Shown in pieces: positions 9,743 to 19,158 of a stretch of DNA of 64,000 nucleotides. Under the pieces are notes generated by a model. That model ran no database searches and was not told where the DNA came from. It saw only the letters and a list, made by a program, of their open reading frames with translations. The position numbers and the translations under genes are program-made. The stretch spans positions 246,968 through 310,967 of the forward strand of contig NZ_BHXQ01000007.1 in the NCBI RefSeq assembly GCF_003990915.1, given 5' to 3'. Each line of letters opens with the position of its first letter. Within the stretch, counting starts at the first letter, position 1. The stretch is from Chryseotalea sanaruensis (GTDB taxonomy: Bacteria > Bacteroidota > Bacteroidia > Cytophagales > Cyclobacteriaceae).

Positions 9743-11167
9743 TTAGTTTGAGGATTTCTTTAATTTACCGAAGGCTTTGTCTAAATCAACTTTTGCAATC
9801 ATCAGATCGAATAAAGCACTGTAGTAATTGGTTTGAGCCTGACGTAAGCTATTTTCTGCATCTACTACTTCAAGGTTTGATCCAACACCTTGCTCATATT
9901 TGATCTTGGTTACGCGAGCAATTTTTTCTGCCAGTTCTGCATTCTCCTTCTGCCAGTTCGCACTTTTTTGTGCATTGTCAAAGTTTGTAAACGCTTGCTC
10001 AATCTCAAGATCGGCTGCGCGTTTTAAAGAAGAAAAACCGTTTTCAATTTTTTGCAGTGTTAGTTTCTCCTGCTTTATTTTATAGGTTCTTTGCAAACCA
10101 GAGAAAATCGGCACATTTAAAGTAAGGCCAAATGATGAGTAGTTATACCATTTATCAGGTCCCACTCCAAATTGATCTTCAATATTGGTGTTAGTCCTAA
10201 ATAAACCGCCAACATTTGGTGATTGAGTTGCGTAACCCAGGTTAGCGTTTGCAGATAGTACAGGCATGCCGGCTGCATATTGATTTTTAACATTTAATTG
10301 TTGTAATCTTCTATTTGCTTCCAACACCTGATAATCGGCCCGTTCTCTGTAGTCCCACCCCTCTTTATAGCTATTAATATCTACATCTATTTTAATGTCC
10401 TGAATTGTTCCAGCCACAGTTAGCTCTTGCTCCAACGGAAAATTCATTTGGAATTTCAAAAGGATAAGACCAAGATTATTAAGATTGGCGAATTTACTTC
10501 GTTCGGCAATCAAGTTGTTGTAAGTAACGCGTATTCTGTCTACATCAATGCTTTCCGCAAAACCACTTTCATATTGCGCTTTGGTGTTACTCAAAAGTGT
10601 GTCAAGGCGAGCGATGTTATTGTCAAATAAATCTAAACGCTCTCTGTTGATGAGTACCGTATAGAAAGCCTTACTCACTTGCTGAATGATCTTCTCTTCT
10701 GTTTGAGCTGTGGTTTTGTATGCTAATTCCTTGTAGGCATTAGATGCCTGCAGACCCACTAAATAAGAACCATTAAAGATCAATTGATTAATATTAACAC
10801 CCACATCTCCTCCACTTTTAAGTTGAAAGAAATTTTGTGCACCTACAACATCACCCGGCTGAATACCTGGAACACCAGATAAATCGATAAAGCCTCCAGA
10901 AGGATCATAAGTTGTAAAAAATCGGGGTAGTTTTTGGTTGTGAACAATGGAAGCATTGCCGTTTATCTGAGGTAATCCTAAGCCAATAGTTTCTTTTACT
11001 TTTGCTTCGGCAATACGCTCATCCAGCGTTGCATTTTGTTTATCGATTGCATTCTCTAATGCGTAAGCTAATGCCTGCTCGAGTGTAAAACTGGATGAAG
11101 CTTGTTGCGCCTGCGAACTATTCGCAAACACAAACATGGTTAGTACAAATAGGTATATATATCTCAT
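9743..11167 (-). CDS. TolC-family outer-membrane efflux channel
   Basis: A 474-residue outer-membrane factor. A Sec signal peptide (about residues 1-20, cut after SQA) is followed by two OEP repeats, each with long amphipathic helices (for example residues 25-60 and 385-440) and short beta segments that build the trimeric channel. It supplies the exit duct for the adaptor and RND pump encoded downstream. The start ATG lies 12 bases after the tetR stop, so translation is closely linked to the repressor gene. Confidence 0.92.
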   Translation of the reverse strand: MRYIYLFVLTMFVFANSSQAQQASSSFTLEQALAYALENAIDKQNATLDERIAEAKVKETIGLGLPQINGNASIVHNQKLPRFFTTYDPSGGFIDLSGVPGIQPGDVVGAQNFFQLKSGGDVGVNINQLIFNGSYLVGLQASNAYKELAYKTTAQTEEKIIQQVSKAFYTVLINRERLDLFDNNIARLDTLLSNTKAQYESGFAESIDVDRIRVTYNNLIAERSKFANLNNLGLILLKFQMNFPLEQELTVAGTIQDIKIDVDINSYKEGWDYRERADYQVLEANRRLQQLNVKNQYAAGMPVLSANANLGYATQSPNVGGLFRTNTNIEDQFGVGPDKWYNYSSFGLTLNVPIFSGLQRTYKIKQEKLTLQKIENGFSSLKRAADLEIEQAFTNFDNAQKSANWQKENAELAEKIARVTKIKYEQGVGSNLEVVDAENSLRQAQTNYYSALFDLMIAKVDLDKAFGKLKKSSN

Positions 11168-11179
11168 AGTATGAGGGGA

Positions 11180-11809
11180 TTAAGGAGTGAATTGTTCGGT
11201 GGATTTATTTTTATATTTCTGGTAAAGCTTTCTCCCTTTGTCGGTAACAAGACCATAGACAAAATGATCAAAAATCTGTGTTTGTACTTCGGCTATCTTA
11301 AACTTAGTACGAGAAAAGATTTCCTCGTTAAAAGCTAACTGTACCAACTCAATACGCATGATTGATAAAATCTCAGGATTCACATCTTCACGCACAAATC
11401 CTTCTCGTATACCCGAAGTGAGGTTATCAATAATCTCTTTAATAACTGTTTTCTTAAAGTTGATCCAAATTGACCAAGCTTTTGGATGAAATTTTTGTAT
11501 ATCGAAAAGTAAGGCTGGATTTAGCTCCTCCATTTCTCGCTTCATGCATACTGCTATTTTCGCCAGATGTTCAATAGCGTTGGAAGAGCTATCGCGAAGG
11601 GCTGCATACAGTTTTTGTTCTTGCTCCAGATGAGCTGTAGAGACAGCCACAACTAGGTCTTCTTTATCTGCAAAATGCTGGTAAAGTGTTTTCTTTGAAA
11701 CAGAAAGATGTCGCGCAATATCGTCCATCGATATACTGCGCACGCCATAGCGCATGAACAGCTCCTCCGAACCTTTTAAAATTTTACCTTTAGTCTCAAC
11801 TTCTTCCAT
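11180..11809 (-). CDS. TetR/AcrR-family repressor of the efflux operon
   Basis: A 209-residue one-component regulator. The N-terminal TetR helix-turn-helix is clear (residues 8-55, with SISMDDIARHLSVSKKTLYQHF), and the remaining helices form the ligand-binding and dimer domain. It is the first gene of the operon that encodes TolC, adaptor and RND pump, so it very likely represses its own transcription and that of the pump until a pump substrate binds. A 10-bp inverted repeat beginning 14 bases before its start is the probable operator. Confidence 0.9.
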   Translation of the reverse strand: MEEVETKGKILKGSEELFMRYGVRSISMDDIARHLSVSKKTLYQHFADKEDLVVAVSTAHLEQEQKLYAALRDSSSNAIEHLAKIAVCMKREMEELNPALLFDIQKFHPKAWSIWINFKKTVIKEIIDNLTSGIREGFVREDVNPEILSIMRIELVQLAFNEEIFSRTKFKIAEVQTQIFDHFVYGLVTDKGRKLYQKYKNKSTEQFTP

Positions 11810-11822
11810 AACACAAAACTGA

Positions 11823-11850
11823 GGAAACTTTTGATATTTTAAAAGTTTCC
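11823..11850. promoter_or_regulatory. Probable TetR operator
   Basis: A perfect 10-bp inverted repeat, GGAAACTTTT / AAAAGTTTCC, with an 8-base AT spacer, immediately upstream of tetR. A further half-site-like AACGTTTCC follows at 11851-11859. Position and symmetry suit autoregulation by the adjacent TetR protein; binding is inferred. Confidence 0.6.
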
Positions 11851-11931
11851 AACGTTTCCTTTAACGCCATACGGGCACAATAGTTGAGTTTTTTTTGAAT
11901 ATTTTTTTGGAGAAGTCCCTGAACCAGACTT

Positions 11932-12288
11932 TCAACCGTTTGAAGTGTCAGAATTCTCAGTTGAAACTTTTTCGTCCCAACGACACCATTTCTCCTTCAT
12001 TCTGGTTTTAAAACGCTCGCGGTCTTCTGGGCTCATGCTTTGAAATTTATCGTACATCTGCTTCTTCATCTTCCAATGACGCGCACCACTACCATAACTT
12101 TTACCCCCAAAACCAAAAAGTATTTTGGATAAGAGTAACAATCCAAAAGTTTGCAGCAGATTAATAGCTGGTAGGCCAAATATTGTAGGCATTAACCAGT
12201 TCCATAAGTTCATGGTAAGCAAGCCAATCAGCACGACAAACAATATGCCGAGACAAACCCACATTACTATTTTCAATACTTTGTTCAT
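11932..12288 (-). CDS. Small membrane protein paired with the ECF sigma factor
   Basis: A 118-residue protein with two hydrophobic segments (about residues 4-25 and 30-58) and a charged C-terminal tail (residues 70-118) that contains MSPEDRERFKTRMKEKW, a helix resembling those of small Bacteroidota envelope-stress proteins. It follows the sigma-factor gene by 27 bases on the same strand, so the two are probably one operon. It could act as a membrane-bound regulator of the sigma factor, but it does not show a recognisable anti-sigma domain, so this role is only a guess from position. Confidence 0.65.
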   Translation of the reverse strand: MNKVLKIVMWVCLGILFVVLIGLLTMNLWNWLMPTIFGLPAINLLQTFGLLLLSKILFGFGGKSYGSGARHWKMKKQMYDKFQSMSPEDRERFKTRMKEKWCRWDEKVSTENSDTSNG

Positions 12289-12315
12289 AAAATCTATTTT
12301 CCGGTTTATCGGATG

Positions 12316-12858
12316 TTATAATTCATCATATAATCTTTGCAACCTCTTTCTCAAGGCAATTATAGCATAGCGCTTTCTTGATAGTAGTGTATTGATAGAA
12401 ACACCTGTTTCTTCTGCTATCTCCCTAAAGCCCTTCTCCTCCATCTCATTTTTGATGAAGATTTCCCTCTGATCAGCAGGTAGTTCATCCAAAGCATCCA
12501 TGATGGTATCCCAGATCAAATCTCTGAAATAGGCATCTTCTGGTGTGTTGCCTAAGTCGGGTAAAATTTCTTGAAGGGTAATGGGGGCGTCATCCTCCAA
12601 TACAGAAAGACCTTCAAAGTCTGCGCGCTGCGGTCTACTGCTGTCTTTTCTGTAGCGGTCAATAATTTTATTGCGCGCTACAGCGTATAGCCATGACGTT
12701 ACTCTGTCGAGTGACTCAATGGTTTGATACCCTGATACAAATTGAAAGAAAACATCCTGCAGAATATCCTCAGCCTCCTCCGTAGACGATACCTTGCTGC
12801 GAATAAAATTCAGCAGCTTGCCTCGCTCTTTCAGAAAAGTTTCTTGTTGTGTCTGCAT
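12316..12858 (-). CDS. ECF-type RNA polymerase sigma factor
   Basis: A sigma-70 family protein of group 4. Region 2 is visible in LNFIRSKVSSTEEAEDILQDVF and SWLYAVARNKIIDRYRK (promoter -10 binding), and region 4 in LDELPADQREIFIKNEMEEK followed by the helix-turn-helix FREIAEETGVSINTLLSRKR (-35 binding). The ATG at 12858 gives 180 residues and begins close to the usual family start; in-frame starts further upstream (to a TTG at 12927) would add up to 23 residues of unlikely sequence. It is co-oriented with a small membrane protein downstream. Confidence 0.88.
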   Translation of the reverse strand: MQTQQETFLKERGKLLNFIRSKVSSTEEAEDILQDVFFQFVSGYQTIESLDRVTSWLYAVARNKIIDRYRKDSSRPQRADFEGLSVLEDDAPITLQEILPDLGNTPEDAYFRDLIWDTIMDALDELPADQREIFIKNEMEEKGFREIAEETGVSINTLLSRKRYAIIALRKRLQRLYDEL

Positions 12859-13008
12859 GGTTAAGTCCATCGCCAACATCATATGCTTTTTAATGAAGTC
12901 GCAACAGAAGGAAAAATAGTCTAACAAGATTAGGGATTATTTCAGTAGAAAGTTCCCGGCTTCACTACCTGTTCGGCACAAAGCTTATCTTGCACGCAGA
13001 ACAAACGG

Positions 13009-13794
13009 ATGCAAACAGCTTTTTTTACATATAAACAAGCCACATTGTGCTACCATAAAATCGGCAGGGGTTCTAAAATCCTGCTTTTTTTCCATGGATA
13101 CGGTCAGCATGGTAAAGTGTTTGAAGAGAACTCTCGCTTTTTGCAAGAAGAATATACGTGTTACTTATTTGATCTGTTTTTTCATGGAGAGAGCACTTGG
13201 GGTTATGGTGAAGAAGTGCTTACCAAGGATTTTTGGAACGATATATTGAAAGCCTTTTTAAATACACAACACATTGAACGCTTTTCATTGGCAGGATTCA
13301 GTATGGGGGGGCGCTTTGTTTTTGCCACATTAGAGGCAATTCCGCAACGGGTAGAAGCTATTTATCTGATGGCTCCGGATGGCGTAAAAACTAATTTCTG
13401 GTATAACCTGGCTACCTACCCTACCATTTTCAGAAAGCTGTTCAGGAGTATGATTTTACATCCCTCCTATTTTTATAGTGTTGCCAATGTCATTCACAAA
13501 CTCGGTTTGGTGGATAAAGGCCTGATTCGTTTTGCGGAAAGTCAGATGAAAACAGAAGAAATGCGCAGTCGCGTTTATCATTCGTGGGTAGTGCTCAGAG
13601 AACTACTTTTCGATATGAGAAAAATAGCCTCCCTTATTAGAAAACATGGAATACCCACCAATATGGTGCTTGGTAAGTTTGATAAGGTGATCACCATAAA
13701 AAACATGCAACACCTCCTCAAACATTTACCGGAGTGTAAAGTCGAGTTGCTAGATACTGGACACAACGGTATAATTAGCCAATGGAAGCCATAG
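13009..13794 (+). CDS. Alpha/beta-fold hydrolase
   Basis: A 261-residue alpha/beta hydrolase of the small esterase/lyase group. The oxyanion region HGYGQHG is near residue 30, the nucleophile elbow GFSMGG (Ser) near 99, the acid in GKFDKV near 222 and the catalytic His in DTGHNG near 248, so the catalytic triad is complete. No signal peptide or membrane segment is visible, indicating a cytosolic enzyme. The substrate cannot be told. The gene is divergent from the sigma-factor gene, with about 150 bases between their starts. Confidence 0.85.
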   Translation: MQTAFFTYKQATLCYHKIGRGSKILLFFHGYGQHGKVFEENSRFLQEEYTCYLFDLFFHGESTWGYGEEVLTKDFWNDILKAFLNTQHIERFSLAGFSMGGRFVFATLEAIPQRVEAIYLMAPDGVKTNFWYNLATYPTIFRKLFRSMILHPSYFYSVANVIHKLGLVDKGLIRFAESQMKTEEMRSRVYHSWVVLRELLFDMRKIASLIRKHGIPTNMVLGKFDKVITIKNMQHLLKHLPECKVELLDTGHNGIISQWKP

Positions 13795-13832
13795 TATAAC
13801 ATCCCCCTGACTCGATATGCAGTTTTGTATTA

Positions 13833-13855
13833 ATGGTCTGTGAGACACAGACCAT
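13833..13855. terminator. Hairpin after the hydrolase gene
   Basis: Perfect 10-bp stem ATGGTCTGTG / CACAGACCAT with loop AGA, 38 bases after the hydrolase stop. There is no T run after it, so termination is only suggested. Confidence 0.45.
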
Positions 13856-13964
13856 GGTTAGGGGGCTGCTGGCAGCTAAACAGCTCATAAAGCAAGTGCT
13901 GGTTAAGCTGTGTATTTATCGTGATAAATTCGAAAAAGTAAAAGCCTTTCTCCCCGATAAACCT

Positions 13965-13972
13965 TATTTTTG
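13965..13972 (+). promoter_or_regulatory. purL: Bacteroidota-type -7 element before purL
   Basis: TATTTTTG matches the Bacteroidota -7 consensus TAnnTTTG. It lies 24 bases before the purL ATG. The -33 TTTG partner is not well conserved. Confidence 0.45.
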
Positions 13973-13996
13973 CACCTCTTTCAAATCCACCAAACC

Positions 13997-16900
13997 ATGG
14001 TTTCATTTTTCAGGAATACCAACGGCAACCTCTACGCTGTTGGCACGCCCGCTATTTTACAAAATTCTGACGTTCAAAAGCTTGAATGGCTCTTCAGTGG
14101 GGCTAAACTGCTGACTGAAAAAAGTCTCTCAGGCGAATTTATTGGGCCCAGAAAAGAAATGATTACGCCATGGAGTACTAATGCCGTGGAAATAACCCAA
14201 ACCATGGGTATTTTAGGAATCAGTCGAATAGAGGGATTTCAAATTTCAGATTCAAGATTGCCTTTCGACAGGATGTTACAGCATAAATACAATGGCCTGG
14301 GTCAGGACATTTTTACAATACAACACACACCAGAAGAAATAAAGCCCATTGATAACATTGCTGCCTATAGCACAAAAGAAGGTCTGGCTTTAAGTAAAGA
14401 GGAGGTTGATTACCTCGAAAATGTAAGCAAGGAATTAGGCCGCAAACTTACCGACAGTGAAGTATTCGGTTTCTCTCAGGTAAACTCTGAGCATTGCCGT
14501 CATAAAATTTTCAACGGTACTTTTATAATTGATGGTGTGGAGATGCCCACAACGCTTTTCAAACTCATCAAGAAGACTTCACAGGAAAATCCGAATTACA
14601 TAGTATCAGCGTATAAGGATAACGTTGCTTTCATTAATGGTCCGCAGATAGAACAGTTTGCTCCAGCCACACCTGATCAACCTGATTTCTATAAAACAAC
14701 ATCTATCAAATCCATTATTTCTTTAAAAGCAGAAACGCACAACTTCCCAACTACAGTAGAGCCTTTCAACGGTGCCGCTACTGGCTCTGGTGGTGAGATC
14801 CGCGATCGTTTAGCAGGCGGTAAGGGTTCAATACCATTGGCAGGTACTGCTGTGTACATTACTTCTTACCCACGTATGGAAGAAGGTCGTGCCTGGGAAG
14901 AAAATATTAATCCTCGTAAATGGTTGTACCAAACACCTGAAGAGATTTTAATTAAAGCTTCTGATGGTGCTTCTGATTTCGGAAATAAGTTTGGACAGCC
15001 ACTCATAAATGGCAGCGTATTAACCTTCGAACATGTTGAAGGCGATAAAAAACTAGGCTTTGATAAAGTAATCATGCTGGCTGGTGGTATCGGTTACGGT
15101 AAAGAAGAAGACGCCCAGAAAGAACATTTACAGGCTGGTGATAAGATTGTATTACTTGGTGGCGATAACTATCGCATAGGTATGGGTGGTGGCGCAGTCT
15201 CGTCTGTAGCCACAGGCGAATATGGTAATGCTATTGAACTTAATGCCATTCAACGCTCTAATCCTGAAATGCAAAAGCGCGCCATGAATGCCATACGTGC
15301 TATGGCAGAAATGGAAAAGAACCCAATCATTTCTATACACGATCATGGTGCTGGTGGCCACTTCAACTGTTTGTCTGAATTATTAGAAGAAACCGGTGGC
15401 AATATTGACACATCAAAAATTCCGGTAGGTGATCCTACACTTTCTCAAAGAGAAATTTTAAGTAATGAATCGCAAGAAAGAATGGGGCTTGCGATAAAAG
15501 ATAAAGACATCGCTTTTCTGAAACGTGTGGCTGATCGTGAACGCTCGCCTATGTATGTAATTGGTGAAGCAACCGGTGACCAGCAATTGGTTTTTGGTAA
15601 AGCAACAGAAACCCACAAGCCCATCAACTTTAAAGTAGATCATTTATTAGGTTCGTCACCTAAAACAATTTTAACAGATGCTGCTAAAGCAAGCGACTAT
15701 AAAGAAGTAAGTTATGATGTAACAAAGCTTGAGCAATACATTAATCAGGTATTACAACTCGAAGCTGTGGCTTGCAAAGACTGGTTAACTAATAAAGTTG
15801 ACAGGTCTGTTACAGGTCGTGTGGCAACACAACAAACCTGCGGTGCCATACAATTGCCTCTAAACAATGTTGGTGTAATGGCACTTGATTTTGTAAGCCA
15901 TACCGGTATTGCAACGGCTAATGGTCATGCACCAGGCATTGCTTTAGTAGATGCGAAAGCTGGAAGTCAGATTGCGATTGCAGAAGCATTAACCAATATT
16001 GTTTTTGCACCACTGACGCACGGATTGAAAGGTGTTTCGCTGAGTGCCAACTGGATGTGGCCTGCTAAACAGCAAGGTGAGAATGCACGCTTGTATGAAG
16101 CGGTGAAAGCGGTAAGTGATTTCGCACTTGCCTTAGGTATTAACATTCCCACAGGTAAGGATTCTTTGTCGATGACACAAAAGTATCCGAATGGAGAAGT
16201 AGTGTTGTCGCCCGGCACGGTAATTATTTCAGCTGTGGCTGAAGTCAGTGATGTGCGTAAAACCATCTCTCCCGCACTTCAACCAAAAACAGGTAGTAAA
16301 TTAATTTACATCGACTTCTCTAAAGACAAAAAGAAGCTTGGTGGTAGCAGTCTTGCTCAGGTACTCAGTGCTTTAGGCAAAGCAACTCCAACCATTACCG
16401 ATGCCGCTTACTTTGCGCAAGCGTTCACTGCCGTACAACAATTAATTCAACAAGATCTTGTATTAGCAGGCCACGATATTTCTTCCGGTGGACTAATCAC
16501 CACGCTTTTAGAAATGTGTTTTCCAACACCCAATGCAGGACTTAATATCATCCATGCTTTTGACGCAGATGTGGTGAAAGAATTATTCAGTGAGAATCCT
16601 GGTATTGTTTTACAAATAGAAGACAATGCTGCCGAAAAATTCTTACAGACAAATAAGATTGACTTTATTGTGCTGGGTGAAGTAACAAGCACCAGAATAT
16701 TGTCCATTGCGAATCATCAATTGTCAATTGATGCACTCAGAGATGTCTGGTTCAAAACTTCTTTCTTGTTTGATCAGAAACAGCGCAAGAAAGGACATGC
16801 CTTACAACGTTTTGAAAATTATAAGCAGCAAAAACTGGAATATACATTTCCCAAAAATTTTACCGGCCGTTTAGCGGATTACGGTTTAAGTACAACACGC

Positions 16901-17674
16901 ACAAGCAAGTCGAACATCAAAGCCGCTATCATTCGCGAAAAAGGATCGAATGGCGAGCGTGAAATGGCCTATGCCTTACACCTGGCCGGTTTTGATGTGA
17001 AAGATGTACACATGACTGACCTGATCACCGGAAGGGAAGATTTAAGTGATGTGAACATGATCGCCTTTGTAGGTGGCTTCTCTAATTCAGATGTACTGGG
17101 TTCTGCTAAAGGTTGGGCCGGTGCTTTCTTGTATAATGAAAAAGCCAAACTTGCCCTTGACAATTTCTACAAGCGCAAGGATACCTTAAGTCTTGGTGTG
17201 TGTAATGGTTGTCAGTTGATGATGGAGTTAGGTTTGCTCTATCCTGAATTAGGCAACAAGCATCCACGCATGCATCACAATGGTTCAGGTCGCTATGAAT
17301 CTGCTTTCGTTAACATGAGTGTTCCCGAAAACAACTCTGTGATGTTGTCCACCTATGCCGGCACACGCTTAGGGGTCTGGTTAGCTCATGGTGAGGGTCG
17401 CTTCCAATTAAAAGATCAGAAAAATTATACAGTAGCCGCTCGCTTCAGCTACGAGCAATACCCTGGCAATCCTAACGATTCAGATTTTGCAACGGCCGCA
17501 TTATGCTCTGCAGATGGACGCCATTTAGCCATTATGCCACACATCGAGCGTTCACTCTTTACCTGGAACTGGCCCTATTATCCGGCAGGAAAGCAACAAC
17601 ATGAAGTATCGCCATGGATAGAAGCTTTTGTTAATGCGAAACAGTGGGTGGCAGAAAAGCTTGCAGCAAAATAG
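13997..17674 (+). CDS. purL: Phosphoribosylformylglycinamidine synthase, single-chain (PurL)
   Basis: A 1225-residue single-polypeptide FGAM synthase, catalysing the ATP- and glutamine-dependent fourth step of purine synthesis. In order it has an N-terminal PurS-like region, a linker with the SEHCRHKIF signature (near residue 160), the tandem AIR-synthase-like ATP-binding halves (KAETHNFPTTVEPFNGAATG near 245; a second set near 600-850), and a C-terminal class I glutaminase domain with the nucleophile Cys in GVCNGCQ and the His/Glu in MPHIERS. The ATG at 13997 is the family start; an in-frame non-ATG start at 13970 is unlikely. A hairpin follows the stop. Confidence 0.95.
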   Translation: MVSFFRNTNGNLYAVGTPAILQNSDVQKLEWLFSGAKLLTEKSLSGEFIGPRKEMITPWSTNAVEITQTMGILGISRIEGFQISDSRLPFDRMLQHKYNGLGQDIFTIQHTPEEIKPIDNIAAYSTKEGLALSKEEVDYLENVSKELGRKLTDSEVFGFSQVNSEHCRHKIFNGTFIIDGVEMPTTLFKLIKKTSQENPNYIVSAYKDNVAFINGPQIEQFAPATPDQPDFYKTTSIKSIISLKAETHNFPTTVEPFNGAATGSGGEIRDRLAGGKGSIPLAGTAVYITSYPRMEEGRAWEENINPRKWLYQTPEEILIKASDGASDFGNKFGQPLINGSVLTFEHVEGDKKLGFDKVIMLAGGIGYGKEEDAQKEHLQAGDKIVLLGGDNYRIGMGGGAVSSVATGEYGNAIELNAIQRSNPEMQKRAMNAIRAMAEMEKNPIISIHDHGAGGHFNCLSELLEETGGNIDTSKIPVGDPTLSQREILSNESQERMGLAIKDKDIAFLKRVADRERSPMYVIGEATGDQQLVFGKATETHKPINFKVDHLLGSSPKTILTDAAKASDYKEVSYDVTKLEQYINQVLQLEAVACKDWLTNKVDRSVTGRVATQQTCGAIQLPLNNVGVMALDFVSHTGIATANGHAPGIALVDAKAGSQIAIAEALTNIVFAPLTHGLKGVSLSANWMWPAKQQGENARLYEAVKAVSDFALALGINIPTGKDSLSMTQKYPNGEVVLSPGTVIISAVAEVSDVRKTISPALQPKTGSKLIYIDFSKDKKKLGGSSLAQVLSALGKATPTITDAAYFAQAFTAVQQLIQQDLVLAGHDISSGGLITTLLEMCFPTPNAGLNIIHAFDADVVKELFSENPGIVLQIEDNAAEKFLQTNKIDFIVLGEVTSTRILSIANHQLSIDALRDVWFKTSFLFDQKQRKKGHALQRFENYKQQKLEYTFPKNFTGRLADYGLSTTRTSKSNIKAAIIREKGSNGEREMAYALHLAGFDVKDVHMTDLITGREDLSDVNMIAFVGGFSNSDVLGSAKGWAGAFLYNEKAKLALDNFYKRKDTLSLGVCNGCQLMMELGLLYPELGNKHPRMHHNGSGRYESAFVNMSVPENNSVMLSTYAGTRLGVWLAHGEGRFQLKDQKNYTVAARFSYEQYPGNPNDSDFATAALCSADGRHLAIMPHIERSLFTWNWPYYPAGKQQHEVSPWIEAFVNAKQWVAEKLAAK

Positions 17675-17682
17675 ATTAGAAG

Positions 17683-17718
17683 CACCCCTGAAAAGCACAA
17701 ATACATTTTTCAGGGGTG
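17683..17718 (+). terminator. Hairpin after purL
   Basis: Perfect 12-bp stem (CACCCCTGAAAA / TTTTCAGGGGTG; arms 17683-17694 and 17707-17718), starting 8 bases after the purL stop. The T tract after the stem is short (TTG). Confidence 0.7.
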
Positions 17719-17842
17719 TTGACTTCCTAGAGAAAGGATATAACAAACTCTTAGACCATACCTTCATAGGACTGTCACCGTTTATTCATTCAGAAAATCC
17801 TTTGCCGAAACGATTCTCATGTTTATCCGTATAGGTTACTCT

Positions 17843-18748
17843 ATGCGTAATCAACTGGCTATTCTCCTCCTTTTAGTATTGTTCAGTCAGCCCACTGCTG
17901 CACAGCTTTCGCTTCAGGTGGCTACTTATCAATATGCAACCAACAACAGGCTTGCCAACATCAAACCCCTGGCCGATCATCTGGCTTCACGTTGTAGCTG
18001 CACTACAAACGTAAAAAGTTATGAGTCGGTAAATGCCATGCTCACAGGCATGCAGGCGAATGAAAGTGATGTTGTACTCATGAACACCTTTGGTTATCTT
18101 TTGCTTGATCTTAAACAGAAAGATTACAAACCACTAGTGGCACTTCAGATTGCTGCAGGCAAAACAAGCACCTATCAAAGTATTATTGTAGTGCGCAAAA
18201 GTTCCAACCTTATTTCACTCGAAGGGGTAAAGCAACATGCGTCATCTTTAAACCTATTGCTGGTTAATCCCGGATCTACTTCAGGCAATTTGGTGCCCCG
18301 ATTAGGCTTTGCTTCTGGCGGAATCGACTCCGTTGAGAAAACTTTCAAATCGGTAAGCTATTCCAAAAATCACGCTAAAACATTACAGGAAATCATTGAT
18401 GGCAATTTTGATATTGGTGCGTTTGGAAGTGAAGAGTATTCAAAGGCCTTAGCGAAAGATTCGAGTATACTAGAAAAAGTAAATGTCGTGTGGCTATCCT
18501 CGGACATTCCCCTTGGACCTGTGATGATAAAAAATTCATTGAACAAGAAAACCCAGAAGTGCATTAAGCAAGAACTACTAACACTGCATCTTAGGAATAA
18601 GGAAGCCTTGGAGGCGGTTAAGGCAGGTTGGACTGAAGCCATCCCTGCTGACCGCTATGTTTTAATTACTGATAAGGATTATCAACGTTGGTTGAATAGT
18701 ATGGGCGGCAAGCAAGCGTTAAGTATTATCCGGCAATTCAGTCAGTAA
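17843..18748 (+). CDS. PhnD-like phosphate/phosphonate ABC substrate-binding protein
   Basis: A 301-residue periplasmic binding protein of the PhnD/phosphonate-type family, with a signal peptide cut after TAAQ (about residue 22). The two-lobed fold is indicated by family blocks such as SVNAMLTGMQANESDVVLMNTFGYL (about 60-85), VNPGSTSGNLVPR (ligand loop, near 155) and an SYSKNHAKTLQEIIDGNFDIGAFGSEEY block near 195. No permease or ATPase genes lie beside it, so it is an orphan or a signalling-type binding protein. An ATG at 17819 would add eight residues. A partial copy of its 3' end occurs again at 24192-24317. Confidence 0.82.
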   Translation: MRNQLAILLLLVLFSQPTAAQLSLQVATYQYATNNRLANIKPLADHLASRCSCTTNVKSYESVNAMLTGMQANESDVVLMNTFGYLLLDLKQKDYKPLVALQIAAGKTSTYQSIIVVRKSSNLISLEGVKQHASSLNLLLVNPGSTSGNLVPRLGFASGGIDSVEKTFKSVSYSKNHAKTLQEIIDGNFDIGAFGSEEYSKALAKDSSILEKVNVVWLSSDIPLGPVMIKNSLNKKTQKCIKQELLTLHLRNKEALEAVKAGWTEAIPADRYVLITDKDYQRWLNSMGGKQALSIIRQFSQ

Positions 18749-18776
18749 TTTTTTTCTACTGCATGAAACGTAAAGC

Positions 18777-18851
18777 TTAGGCGTAAAGCGCCTGCTTCTG
18801 CTCAGTTATCTTATCGTTTTCGATGTACTCGTCATAGCTGATCATATTCTT
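18777..18851 (-). pseudogene. Remnant of the 3' end of an ABC-F gene
   Basis: On the minus strand this stretch encodes, in frame and with a stop, the C-terminal ~25 residues MISYDEYIENDKITEQKQ-ALYA, almost the same as the end of the intact ABC-F protein at 24333-25952 (which has MMSYDEYIENDKIAEQKQ-ALYA). DNA identity is about 82% over 78 bases, and many differences are silent third-position changes. The rest of the gene is missing. The copy is therefore a cut-off fragment of a homologous gene that evolved under selection before being truncated. Confidence 0.85.
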
Positions 18852-18997
18852 GATAAAGTCAGTAAATAGAATCTTCACACTACCTGCTCATAAAGCAATC
18901 TCTTTACTGAAAAATTCAATCTGCTAGTTCATTTCTTTTGTCAGAAATTAATACTTAATTTAATAAGCTGACAATATACTAGTACACTTAATATCAG

Positions 18998-19056
18998 TCC
19001 CTTCACACTTCTCCTTATAATGGCCTCTATTCGGACATTACTCAAGTGACAATTAT
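18998..19056 (+). repeat. Left copy of ~60-bp direct repeat flanking the two-gene module
   Basis: Begins TCCCTTCACACTTC and ends AAGTGACAATTAT; matches 24168-24227 at roughly 70% of positions in the same orientation. Translated, its second half reads WPLFGHYSSDNY, like the WSPLRYFSSDNY of the right copy, so both come from the 3' part of one PhnD-like allele. Confidence 0.7.
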
Positions 19057-19158
19057 CATTTTATTCATTAAATTAGCTGTTGTTGCATTTTATCGGAAAT
19101 TTAAAGTAGATCAAAATCTATATATGGTTCAGGTTTAATACCCAAAAATACTCTTACT

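Noticed and set aside
13833..14114. 93-codon reading frame overlapping the purL start
   Set aside because: It runs into purL in another frame and is Lys/Phe-rich without features.
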